DNA of 9,521 bases from JAENWH01 sp038248745 (GCA_038248745.1 JBBRXC010000060.1:1-9521); one strand, 5' to 3'. Positions 1 through 5,950 are shown, counted from the stretch's first letter. Notes: a model not told the origin generated them from the letters alone. Program-made: numbers and translations.

Positions 1-1
1 G

Positions 2-460
2 ATCTATATTCCAATTTGTTCTGACGGTGGCATTGTGTATGATTATCATATGGCGCTTGCCCTTGCAATGGGAGCGGACTTTATTATGCTAGGCAGATAT
101 TTTGCCAGATTTGATGAAAGCCCAACCAATAAACTCAACATCAGCGGAAACTATGTGAAGGAATATTGGGGAGAAGGTTCAAACAGAGCTAGAAACTGGC
201 AGAGATATGATATGGGTGGCGACAATAAGCTTTCTTTTGAAGAAGGTGTCGACTCTTATGTTCCTTATGCAGGGAGATTGAAAGACAACGTGACGCTATC
301 GCTAAATAAGGTGAAATCAACCATGTGCAACTGTGGTGTTTTAAGTATTCCTGAGCTTCGGGAAAAAGGAAAAATCACCCTGGTATCAGCAACAAGCATC
401 GTTGAAGGTGGGGCTCATGACGTTATACTGAAGGATGCCAGCGCAAATGTGATCAGATAA
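2..460 (+). CDS. guaB: IMP dehydrogenase, C-terminal part (5' end outside window)
   Basis: IMP dehydrogenase oxidises IMP to XMP with NAD+, the first committed step of GMP synthesis in the cytosol. The frame is open from the window edge to TAA at 458-460, giving about 152 residues. Visible family features are the phosphate-binding SDGG (20-31), GADFIMLGRYFA after it, the mobile-flap segment with the adjacent Arg-Tyr pair (NWQRYD, Arg at 203-205, Tyr at 206-208), and the C-terminal SIVEGGAHDV. From memory the flap and tail resemble the Tritrichomonas foetus-like IMPDH branch rather than the Bacillus type; in that enzyme the Arg-Tyr pair activates water. The catalytic Cys loop and any CBS domains would lie upstream and are not seen. 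guaA follows 14 nt later, so the two are probably cotranscribed. GMP reductase is unlikely given the flap and the neighbour. Confidence 0.93.
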   Translation: MYIPICSDGGIVYDYHMALALAMGADFIMLGRYFARFDESPTNKLNISGNYVKEYWGEGSNRARNWQRYDMGGDNKLSFEEGVDSYVPYAGRLKDNVTLSLNKVKSTMCNCGVLSIPELREKGKITLVSATSIVEGGAHDVILKDASANVIR

Positions 461-474
461 TGAAGGAGAAAAAA

Positions 475-2016
475 ATGCAATATGAAGGAATTCTGGTTGT
501 TGACTTTGGTGGTCAATATAATCAGTTAATAGCAAGAAGAGTAAGAGAAGCGAATGTTTACTGCGAAATCGTTTCTTATAAAAATTGTCTTGAAAAAATC
601 AAGGAATCAAGGCCTTGGGGGATCATATTTACCGGAGGCCCGGCGAGTGTCTATGAAGAAGGTGCACCTACCGTTCCTAAGGAAATCTTTGAATTGGGAA
701 TCCCCATTCTGGGAATTTGTTATGGCGCCCAATTAATGGCGCATGTTCTTGGCGGGGAAGTTGTAAGCCCTGATTTTAAGGAATATGGAAGAGTTAAACT
801 TAAAACGAAGGAAAGTTTATTATATAAAGGAATACCTCTAGAGGAAATTTGTTGGATGAGCCATACAGATTATATTAAAAGGGTGCCGGAAGGTTTCACT
901 GTTGCATCGGCTACAGAAACCTGCCCTACAGGCTCCATGGAAAATGCAGAAAAGAAGTTATATGCGGTTCAGTTCCATCCGGAAGTTCATCACACCCCAT
1001 TTGGTCAGGATCTGTTAAAGAATTTCCTGTTTGAAATCTGTGAATGTGAAAAGAACTGGACGATGTCCAGCTATGCCAAGAATAAAATTGAAGAAATAAA
1101 GAAAACTGTTGGTGATAAAAAGGTGCTATGTGCTCTATCGGGTGGCGTGGATTCCTCCGTTGCGGCGATACTGGTTCATGAAGCCATCGGCGACAACCTG
1201 ACCTGTATATTTGTAGATCATGGGTTGCTTCGAAAAAATGAAGGCGATCAGGTAATGGAAGTCTACGGCAGGCAGTTTAATATGAAAATTATCAGAGTGA
1301 ACGCACAGGAAAGATTCCTCGGGAAACTTAAAGATGTCAGCGATCCTGAAACCAAAAGAAAAATAATAGGGGAAGAATTTATCAGAGTTTTTGAGGAAGA
1401 ATCAAAAAAACTTTATGAAGAACTTGGCGGAATTGGCTACCTACTTCAAGGTACCATTTATCCTGATGTTGTAGAAAGCGGTAGCGGAGATTCAGCAGTA
1501 ATAAAAAGTCATCACAACGTGGGAGGACTTCCTGCTGATATGAAGATGGCGCTTCTGGAACCTTTGAGACTTTTATTTAAGGATGAAGTACGAGCAGTTG
1601 GTGAAGAACTAGGAATCGCCTCCGAACTTGTGTGGAGACAGCCATTTCCAGGACCAGGGCTGGCAATCAGATGTCTTGGGGCAATCAGCGACGAAAAGTT
1701 AGAGATTATCAGGGAGTCGGATTACATCTTAAGGGATGAAATTGCCATTGCAGGCCTGGAAAGAGAAATCTGGCAGTACTTTACCGTACTGCCGAACATT
1801 CGCAGTGTAGGCGTCATGGGGGACTTCAGAACCTATGACTATACAGTGGGGATACGGGCGGTAACATCCGTTGACGGGATGACCAGCGACTGGGCACGTA
1901 TCCCATATGACGTTTTGGAGAAAATAAGTAATAGAATCGTTAATGAGGTCAAAGGGGTCAATAGAATCGTTTATGATGTGACAAGCAAACCACCATCAAC
2001 CATTGAGTGGGAGTAG
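475..2016 (+). CDS. guaA: GMP synthase (glutamine-hydrolysing)
   Basis: This enzyme converts XMP to GMP using ATP and glutamine. The product is 513 aa, the usual family length. The N-terminal class I glutamine amidotransferase domain (about 1-190) has the nucleophile Cys82 in GICYGAQ and His168/Glu170 in FHPEV, so the triad is intact. The ATP pyrophosphatase domain carries the PP-loop SGGVDSS at residues 222-228. The C-terminal dimerisation domain ends with the typical NRIVYDVTSKPPSTIEWE. I chose ATG 475 because AAGGAG (463-468) sits 6 nt upstream. An in-frame ATG at 460 overlaps the guaB stop but has no ribosome binding site and would add five charged residues. The gene forms a GMP-synthesis unit with guaB. 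Any purine-responsive riboswitch would be upstream of guaB, outside the window. Confidence 0.98.
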   Translation: MQYEGILVVDFGGQYNQLIARRVREANVYCEIVSYKNCLEKIKESRPWGIIFTGGPASVYEEGAPTVPKEIFELGIPILGICYGAQLMAHVLGGEVVSPDFKEYGRVKLKTKESLLYKGIPLEEICWMSHTDYIKRVPEGFTVASATETCPTGSMENAEKKLYAVQFHPEVHHTPFGQDLLKNFLFEICECEKNWTMSSYAKNKIEEIKKTVGDKKVLCALSGGVDSSVAAILVHEAIGDNLTCIFVDHGLLRKNEGDQVMEVYGRQFNMKIIRVNAQERFLGKLKDVSDPETKRKIIGEEFIRVFEEESKKLYEELGGIGYLLQGTIYPDVVESGSGDSAVIKSHHNVGGLPADMKMALLEPLRLLFKDEVRAVGEELGIASELVWRQPFPGPGLAIRCLGAISDEKLEIIRESDYILRDEIAIAGLEREIWQYFTVLPNIRSVGVMGDFRTYDYTVGIRAVTSVDGMTSDWARIPYDVLEKISNRIVNEVKGVNRIVYDVTSKPPSTIEWE

Positions 2017-2143
2017 GTCAGAAGTTATCCTAGGTGTTTGGAAGTTTTTTCTCGTAGCAGTTAGTGTCGCAGATTGGTCTGCGTTGTATTGTATCTATTC
2101 TCATAATAAAGTGGAGTCACAACATAGGATTCTAGATAATTTT

Positions 2144-2192
2144 AGTCATAGACATCAATTATTTTATATTGTTGATGTTCTACGACTTTTTT
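2144..2192 (+). terminator. Rho-independent terminator after guaA
   Basis: The arm AGTCATAGACATCAA (2144-2158) pairs with TTGATGTTCTACGACT (2172-2187), with one A-C mismatch and one bulged base. The stem runs directly into six T residues (2187-2192). It lies 128 nt after the guaA stop and 22 nt before the abiEi operator, so it should separate the guaBA transcript from the toxin-antitoxin genes. Confidence 0.8.
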
Positions 2193-2213
2193 ATTTGCAT
2201 CTAAAAACAAATC

Positions 2214-2261
2214 GTTTACTTTCGTGCGCATATAATATACGATATAAGCATGAAAGTAAAC
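2214..2261 (+). promoter_or_regulatory. Promoter with flanking inverted repeat, probable AbiEi operator
   Basis: GTTTACTTTCGTGC (2214-2227) and GCATGAAAGTAAAC (2248-2261) form an inverted repeat matching at 13 of 14 positions, with 20 bp between arms. A plausible -35 TTTACT (2215-2220) lies in the left arm. With a 17-bp spacer this gives -10 TACGAT (2238-2243) and a start of transcription near 2250, inside the right arm. A better-looking TATAAT at 2231-2236 has no -35 at proper distance. AbiEi proteins of characterised abiE systems repress their own promoter by binding such inverted repeats. Use of this site by the adjacent AbiEi is inferred. The ribosome binding site GGAGG (2262-2266) follows immediately. 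Confidence 0.75.
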
Positions 2262-2274
2262 GGAGGTTGATTAG

Positions 2275-2868
2275 ATGGATTACCGGAAATGCTTAGAAAC
2301 TTTGCTCGATAAAAATGAAGGTGTACTTTTAACAAAAGATATACTTGAAGCTGGAATTTCAAAACAGTTATTAAGTAAATATGTAAAAAGAGGATATGTC
2401 GAAAGAGTTGGACAAGGGGTGTATCTATCAATAGATGCATTTGAAGATGAGATGTATGTTTTGCAAGCACGGAGCAAAAAGGCCGTTTTTTCCCACGAGA
2501 CGGCACTTTACTTACATGACTTAACTGATAGAGATCCTCTACAGTATACAATTACCTTACCATCAGGCTATAATGCTACTAAGTTTAAAGATGATGGTGT
2601 TTATGTGTATTATATTAAGAATAATTTGCTGAATCTAGGGGTCGAAGACGGAAAAACACTATTTGGGAGAAGTATTCGAGTTTATAATAAAGAACGTACA
2701 ATCTGCGATATTGTAAGGAATCGTAATGGGATTGATCCGGCTATTGTCAATGAAGGTATTAGAAGATATTTATCTTTGAAAGATAAGAACATTCCTAAAT
2801 TATTGCAATATGCTGAAAAAATTAGAATAGAAAAAATAGTTAGGGAGTATTTGGAGGTTTTACTATGA
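2275..2868 (+). CDS. abiEi: AbiEi-family antitoxin / transcriptional repressor (first copy)
   Basis: This is the predicted antitoxin and autorepressor of a type IV AbiE toxin-antitoxin system, 197 aa. The N-terminal winged helix (about 1-55) has a helix-turn-helix around residues 19-40 and a wing R44-V-G-Q-G-V-Y-L51, the usual AbiEi_4-type pattern. The C-terminal domain carries VFSHETALYLHDLTDR (residues 71-86), typical of the family, and the later RTICDIVR segment. The start ATG 2275 has GGAGG 8 nt upstream. The stop overlaps the next start as ATGA (2865-2868), the usual coupling of abiEi to abiEii. In known systems AbiEi counters the toxin without binding it stably and represses the operon. 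That this copy does so is inferred from family and context. It aligns without gaps over at least the first 85 residues with the second AbiEi at 3924-4517. Confidence 0.9.
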   Translation: MDYRKCLETLLDKNEGVLLTKDILEAGISKQLLSKYVKRGYVERVGQGVYLSIDAFEDEMYVLQARSKKAVFSHETALYLHDLTDRDPLQYTITLPSGYNATKFKDDGVYVYYIKNNLLNLGVEDGKTLFGRSIRVYNKERTICDIVRNRNGIDPAIVNEGIRRYLSLKDKNIPKLLQYAEKIRIEKIVREYLEVLL

Positions 2869-3701
2869 GAACGTTAAGGCAGATTAAAGATTTGATTAAT
2901 AATATGGCAAAGAAGAAAAATATAAATCCTCAAATACTTTTGAGAAATTATATGATGGAGAGACTTCTTGAAAGGATTGCTTCATCACCATATAAAGAGA
3001 ACTTCATTTTGAAAGGTGGAATGCTTGTTAGTTCCCTTATTGGAGTGGAAAGTCGGTCCACAGTAGATATGGATACAACAATGAAACAAAAAGCAGTGAC
3101 ACTTGACTCAATCAAAACAATATTTGAGGATATTATTACTATTGATCTTGATGATGGTGTGACATTTATCGTAAAGAAGGTTGACGAGATAAGAGATGAA
3201 GCAGATTATTCAGGTTTCAGAGTATCAATTGATGCAAAACTTGAAAATGCAAAGATACCGATTAAAGTTGATATTACTACAGGTGATGAGATCACACCGA
3301 AAGAAGTATCTTATGCATACTCTTTGTTGTTGGAAGAACGTTCTATTGAGATATTAAGTTATAATATTGAAACAGTTTTAGCTGAAAAGTTTGAAACAAT
3401 TATTACACGTGGCACTGCTAATACAAGAATGAGAGATTTCTATGATGTTTACATTTTACATCGGCTTCAAAGCGAAAAGATTAATTTGGGTACTCTAAAG
3501 GAGGCGTTAATTGGAACGGTTAATAGACGTGGGACATTTCGCGTTCTTCAAAATGGAGATGAAATCATTGAAGATGTGTTAACCAGTGAGGTCATGTCAA
3601 TTAGCTGGAAAAGGTATCAAAAAAAGTACCCATACGCAGCTGATACTAGCTGGGAGCAGGTAGGCGATTCTGTCAAATTTCTCTGGAAATCTATTAGTTA
3701 A
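2865..3701 (+). CDS. abiEii: AbiEii-family nucleotidyltransferase toxin
   Basis: This is the predicted toxin of the AbiE system, 278 aa, normal for the family and apparently complete. AbiEii proteins belong to the DNA polymerase beta-type nucleotidyltransferase superfamily; activation slows growth and can abort phage infection. Visible motifs are LKGGMLVSS (Gly51-Gly52), the metal-binding pair Asp68-x-Asp70 in STVDMDTT, KVDITTGD (residues 134-141, third acidic Asp136), and the C-terminal signature AEKFET-IITRG-RMRDFYDVY with Lys175, Arg190, Asp191 and Asp194. The start ATG 2865 overlaps the abiEi stop by 4 nt. There is no separate promoter, so the toxin depends on abiEi transcription and translation. 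No inactivating change is seen. Molecular target and phage specificity cannot be read from the sequence. Confidence 0.9.
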   Translation: MRTLRQIKDLINNMAKKKNINPQILLRNYMMERLLERIASSPYKENFILKGGMLVSSLIGVESRSTVDMDTTMKQKAVTLDSIKTIFEDIITIDLDDGVTFIVKKVDEIRDEADYSGFRVSIDAKLENAKIPIKVDITTGDEITPKEVSYAYSLLLEERSIEILSYNIETVLAEKFETIITRGTANTRMRDFYDVYILHRLQSEKINLGTLKEALIGTVNRRGTFRVLQNGDEIIEDVLTSEVMSISWKRYQKKYPYAADTSWEQVGDSVKFLWKSIS

Positions 3702-3723
3702 AATTTATAATGGAAAAAGCCTT

Positions 3724-3740
3724 GGTTAAAACTTTTAACC
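3724..3740. repeat. Short perfect palindrome after abiEii
   Basis: GGTTAAAA-C-TTTTAACC is a perfect 8+8 inverted repeat centred on one base, 22 nt after the abiEii stop. No T-run follows on either strand, so it is not a standard terminator. It could be a weak hairpin at the 3' end of the abiE message or a protein-binding site. The rest of the 3702-3863 gap shows no gene or other clear signal. Confidence 0.4.
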
Positions 3741-3863
3741 GTAGGGAGACCAGCAGTTTTAAATGCGGTATTTCATAAATTGTATATAGGAAGATTCACC
3801 TGTAGATTGACGTCGATTTGGCCACTTTAATATAATTATGAATTATGTTCTTAAATATATACT

Positions 3864-3910
3864 GTTGCATCTGCACTAAAAAATGTGTATACTGTCAGTG
3901 TAAATGCAAC
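3864..3910 (+). promoter_or_regulatory. Promoter with flanking inverted repeat, second AbiEi operator
   Basis: GTTGCATCTGCACT (3864-3877) and AGTGTAAATGCAAC (3897-3910) form an inverted repeat matching at 12 of 14 positions, with 19 bp between arms. The -35 TTGCAT (3865-3870) lies in the left arm, the spacer is 17 bp, and the -10 is TATACT (3888-3893). Predicted transcription starts near 3900 in the right arm. The layout reproduces that at 2214-2261 to within a base, although the half-site sequence differs. This argues that both are operators for their adjacent AbiEi proteins. The site also rules out an upstream in-frame ATG at 3885, which would fall inside the promoter. Confidence 0.78.
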
Positions 3911-3923
3911 AGAGGAGGTTTAT

Positions 3924-4517
3924 ATGGAGTATATAGAAAAAATTCTAGATTACCTGGAACAAAATAATGGAATAATTACATCACAATATTGTAGGGAAGA
4001 AAATATTCCAACAGTCTATCTTACACGGCTAGTTAAAAAAAATGTTCTTACTAGAGTTGATAGAGGCATTTATATTTCTAAAGATGGTGATTATGATGTG
4101 TACTACTTTTTCCAGCATAAATTTAAAAAAGCGATTTTCTCCTATGAGACAGCTCTATATCTACAAGGGCTGACTGATAAAATACCGCATGTAATAGAAG
4201 TTAGTGTTCCATATAGCTATAAGTTTAATAATGTGCCAAACAATTTGGAGGTTTACTACGTTAAGAAAGAGATCGCTGAAATGGGAACAACCAAAGCGAT
4301 AACAAATTTTGGAAACCAAGTAAAAGCTTATAATATAGAGAGAGTAGTATGTGATTTCATTCAGAATAAAAGTGACGTTGATCCAGAGATTTACGTCAAG
4401 ACAATAAGAGATTATGCAGTCTCAAAGAATGCTGATATAAATAAACTTTTTATGTATGCTGAAAGAATGGGTATCACAGAAAAGGTAAGAAATACGATGG
4501 AGATTATTTATAAATAA
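3924..4517 (+). CDS. Orphan AbiEi-family antitoxin / repressor (second copy)
   Basis: This is a second AbiEi-type protein, 197 aa, the same length as the copy at 2275-2868 and collinear with it. The N-terminal winged helix has the wing R44-V-D-R-G-I-Y-I51, matched by R44-V-G-Q-G-V-Y-L51 in the first copy. IFSYETALYLQGLTDK (71-86) corresponds to VFSHETALYLHDLTDR. The start ATG 3924 has GAGGAGG (3912-3918) 5 nt upstream. Identity to the first copy is only moderate by eye, so this is not a recent duplication. No complete AbiEii gene follows; only a short remnant overlaps and extends past its stop (see 4510-4578). The frame is intact and the promoter looks functional. The gene may therefore be kept as a regulator or as protection against a related toxin. 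Function without its partner is inferred. Confidence 0.85.
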   Translation: MEYIEKILDYLEQNNGIITSQYCREENIPTVYLTRLVKKNVLTRVDRGIYISKDGDYDVYYFFQHKFKKAIFSYETALYLQGLTDKIPHVIEVSVPYSYKFNNVPNNLEVYYVKKEIAEMGTTKAITNFGNQVKAYNIERVVCDFIQNKSDVDPEIYVKTIRDYAVSKNADINKLFMYAERMGITEKVRNTMEIIYK

Positions 4518-4578
4518 AGATCAGTTAATAGCGTTATGTCATAAGGTTGCAGCCAATACAGGTCTAACTTTTAACGCT
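4510..4578 (+). pseudogene. Remnant of an AbiEii toxin gene (5' end only)
   Basis: Read in the frame of 4510, the DNA encodes INKDQ followed by LIALCHKVAANTGLTFN, which resembles the N-terminus of AbiEii proteins. It aligns without gaps to QIKDLINNMAKKKNINPQ of the intact AbiEii at 2865 (shared Gln, Leu, Ala and hydrophobic spacing). GGAG at 4499-4502 lies 7 nt before 4510 and the frame overlaps the end of the orphan abiEi by 8 nt, as expected for an abiEii start. The start codon is ATA rather than ATG. Recognisable similarity ends by about 4578, and the frame stops at 4627-4629 inside a palindromic repeat. The downstream catalytic portion is absent. The call rests on short similarity judged by eye, so chance resemblance remains possible. 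Confidence 0.55.
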
Positions 4579-4595
4579 TTTAAAGGGTTAGATTA

Positions 4596-4649
4596 TAAGA
4601 TAACCGTGTATGATATTTGCTATATTTAGTAATATCATATACGGTTATT
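4596..4649. repeat. Palindromic repeat, left copy, flanking the Fic operon
   Basis: ATAACCGTGTATGATATT (4600-4617) and AATATCATATACGGTTAT (4631-4648) pair at 17 of 18 positions around a 13-nt loop. A second copy occurs at 5778-5832; the two share most of about 54 bp, including the TAAGATAACCGT left edge. The copy separates the orphan abiEi and its toxin remnant from the Fic promoter. It could fold as a strong bidirectional terminator or be one end of a small mobile or REP-like element. No T-run follows it on the + strand. Confidence 0.75.
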
Positions 4650-4672
4650 AAAATACTTCCCGATACACATCA

Positions 4673-4701
4673 TTGCCTCAAACTCAGTGAAGATGTATAA
4701 T
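4673..4701 (+). promoter_or_regulatory. Predicted promoter of the Fic operon
   Basis: The -35 is TTGCCT (4673-4678), followed by a 17-bp spacer and a consensus -10 TATAAT (4696-4701), about 32 nt before the antitoxin start. The position right after the left palindrome and before the first gene supports it. CAGTGAAGATGTAT (4685-4698) in this promoter matches 10 of 14 bases of the right operator region of the orphan abiEi (3896-3909), which may or may not be meaningful. Confidence 0.65.
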
Positions 4702-4733
4702 ATACATACATGGAATATTTGGAGGAAAAGAAT

Positions 4734-4910
4734 ATGAAACAATTGAAAACTATCGAAAGAAAAATGAAATTTATTGAGGCTAACATGAAATTTGAAGGAT
4801 TCTGTATTAGTGATAAATCAAAAGAAACTTGCACTAGAATCCTAAAGGGAGAAATTTCTGGAGATGATGTTGTCAAGACTTATATTTGCAAACATAAAAA
4901 GGTCTTATGA
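4734..4910 (+). CDS. VbhA-like Fic antitoxin
   Basis: This small protein of 58 aa is predicted to bind and inhibit the Fic enzyme encoded 1 nt downstream (class I Fic arrangement). VbhA-type antitoxins insert an inhibitory helix with the motif [S/T]xxxE[G/N] at the ATP site of Fic. Here the helix reads EANMKFEGF, with Glu21-Gly22 in place and Asn17 where Ser or Thr is usual. The tail ILKGEISGDDVVKTYICKH resembles the conserved C-terminal part of this family. The start ATG 4734 has GGAGG (4721-4725) 8 nt upstream. An in-frame ATG at 4710 lies upstream of that site, too close to the promoter. The identification rests on the motif, the size and the Fic neighbour. Confidence 0.82.
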   Translation: MKQLKTIERKMKFIEANMKFEGFCISDKSKETCTRILKGEISGDDVVKTYICKHKKVL

Positions 4911-4911
4911 T

Positions 4912-5502
4912 ATGAGCGAATATTTTGTAGATGGTGAAGCTGTTTTACCAAATAAATTAGGAATTGATAAATCTGAAGATCTTAAAAGTGCAGAAGAAGA
5001 AATTGTAGCTGCACGTATGGCGGAGCTATCAAAAAAACCCATTTCCGGAGATTTGGGTTTTAATACCCTTAAAGTCATTCACTCGAAATTGTTTTCTGAT
5101 ATTTATGACTTTGCTGGAAAAATAAGAACGGTTCGAATTGCAAAGGGAAACAGTGTCTTTTGTTATCCCGAGTTCATAGATGATGAAATAAAGCGTATTT
5201 TCGGGTATTTGCAAAACAAAAATTACTTAATTGGATTGACAATGGAGGAGTTTATCGACCAGTTTGCCTTTTTGACTGGAGAACTCAACGCATTACATCC
5301 TTTCAGAGAGGGCAATGGGAGAGCTATAAGATTGTACCTTAAAGAATTAGCGGAGAATGCGGGATGGTATATTGCTTATGAAGATATTAATTCAGATGAA
5401 TTGCTTGATGCCGATATAAAATCATTTGAAGGCAATCTTCTGCCACTAATCCAACTCCTTCAGATGAATACAGTTGAACATAAATTGAGGGTTGATTTAT
5501 GA
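4912..5502 (+). CDS. fic: Fic-domain AMP-transferase toxin
   Basis: Fic enzymes transfer AMP from ATP to hydroxyl side chains of target proteins. Bacterial toxin-type members studied so far modify DNA gyrase and topoisomerase IV; the target here is unknown. The 196-aa protein has the complete active-site motif HPFREGNGRAIR (His129 to Arg140), matching HxFx[D/E]GNGRxxR. Catalytic His129, metal-binding Glu133 and phosphate-binding Asn135, Gly136, Arg137 and Arg140 are all present, so it should be active. The upstream helix LGFNTLKVIHSKLFSDIYDFAGKIRTV is typical of the fold. The start ATG 4912 lies 1 nt after the antitoxin stop, with a weak AAAAAGG (4896-4902). An earlier in-frame ATG at 4864 would overlap the antitoxin by 47 nt and has no good site. 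Inhibition must come from the separate antitoxin, since no [S/T]xxxE[G/N] helix is seen in this protein. Confidence 0.93.
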   Translation: MSEYFVDGEAVLPNKLGIDKSEDLKSAEEEIVAARMAELSKKPISGDLGFNTLKVIHSKLFSDIYDFAGKIRTVRIAKGNSVFCYPEFIDDEIKRIFGYLQNKNYLIGLTMEEFIDQFAFLTGELNALHPFREGNGRAIRLYLKELAENAGWYIAYEDINSDELLDADIKSFEGNLLPLIQLLQMNTVEHKLRVDL

Positions 5503-5771
5503 TAACAATTTGGAACCAAATGGAAATATATATAGGAAACCCTTCAATAGAATTAAAATCTATTTTGGACACCCTTTCTGCTAAAAAAATTAAGGTGAAA
5601 TGCAGAGTGTTCAGTGATAGTAGTGTACATTTTTTGAATTCGAAAATAGATTCTTTTGATATTTTTAATCCAAAAAATGATTTATCAAAGATTTATTATG
5701 TCTATGTACATAAAAAAGACTATTTGGAGACCTTGGCAGTATTGGAAAATGACTTGGGAATAAAGTTTTAG
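5499..5771 (+). CDS. Small protein of unknown function, third gene of the Fic operon
   Basis: This is a 90-aa predicted soluble protein with no signal peptide or membrane segment. Its ATG overlaps the fic stop (ATGA, 5499-5502), and GAGGG (5487-5491) sits 7 nt upstream, so it is translationally coupled to fic. The pattern EIYIGNPSIELKSILDTL near the start and IYYVYVHKKDYLETLAVL near the end suggests a small alpha/beta fold. It resembles, weakly and from memory, DUF2007-like putative signal-transducing proteins and short Firmicute proteins with a VHKKD segment. No catalytic motif is visible. An internal ATG at 5520 is a less likely start. The right palindrome begins a few bases after the stop, so this is the last gene of the operon. 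Its role beside a Fic toxin is not known to me. Confidence 0.75.
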   Translation: MITIWNQMEIYIGNPSIELKSILDTLSAKKIKVKCRVFSDSSVHFLNSKIDSFDIFNPKNDLSKIYYVYVHKKDYLETLAVLENDLGIKF

Positions 5772-5777
5772 GAAATT

Positions 5778-5832
5778 TAAGATAACCGTTTATGATATTC
5801 GTCATATTTTTTGAATATTATATACGGTTATT
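5778..5832. repeat. Palindromic repeat, right copy, flanking the Fic operon
   Basis: ATAACCGTTTATGATATT (5782-5799) and AATATTATATACGGTTAT (5814-5831) pair at 16 of 18 positions around a 14-nt loop. It is a diverged copy of the repeat at 4596-4649, in the same orientation, and starts 6 nt after the last gene of the Fic operon. The stem is followed by TTTTC, so in RNA it could end the Fic transcript. The rest of the gap up to 5950 contains only the ribosome binding site of the next gene and no promoter I would defend. Confidence 0.75.
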
Positions 5833-5950
5833 TTCTATTGCAATCGGGTACATATATTTAGTAGTTAAAACAGACTAATAGACTATTGCTTCTCCATGAA
5901 ACATGACTCTTTTGGTCTTGTTGAAAAAATAATAGAAAAGAGGCAAGTAA

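Noticed and set aside
2068..2083. Perfect hairpin CGCAGA-TTGG-TCTGCG after guaA
   Set aside because: As a terminator it has a short stem and only a broken T-run. The stem at 2144-2192 is a far better candidate.
2231..2236. TATAAT as the main -10 for the first abiEi
   Set aside because: It is consensus in sequence, but no acceptable -35 lies 16-18 bp upstream. TACGAT at 2238 fits the geometry shared with the second abiEi promoter. It remains a possible alternative.
2003..2296. Open frame starting inside the guaA end
   Set aside because: It runs through the terminator, operator and start of abiEi, has no ribosome binding site, and encodes no recognisable protein.
3885..3923. Upstream in-frame start for the second AbiEi
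   Set aside because: ATG 3885 overlaps the -10 region of the promoter and lacks a ribosome binding site, while ATG 3924 has GAGGAGG.
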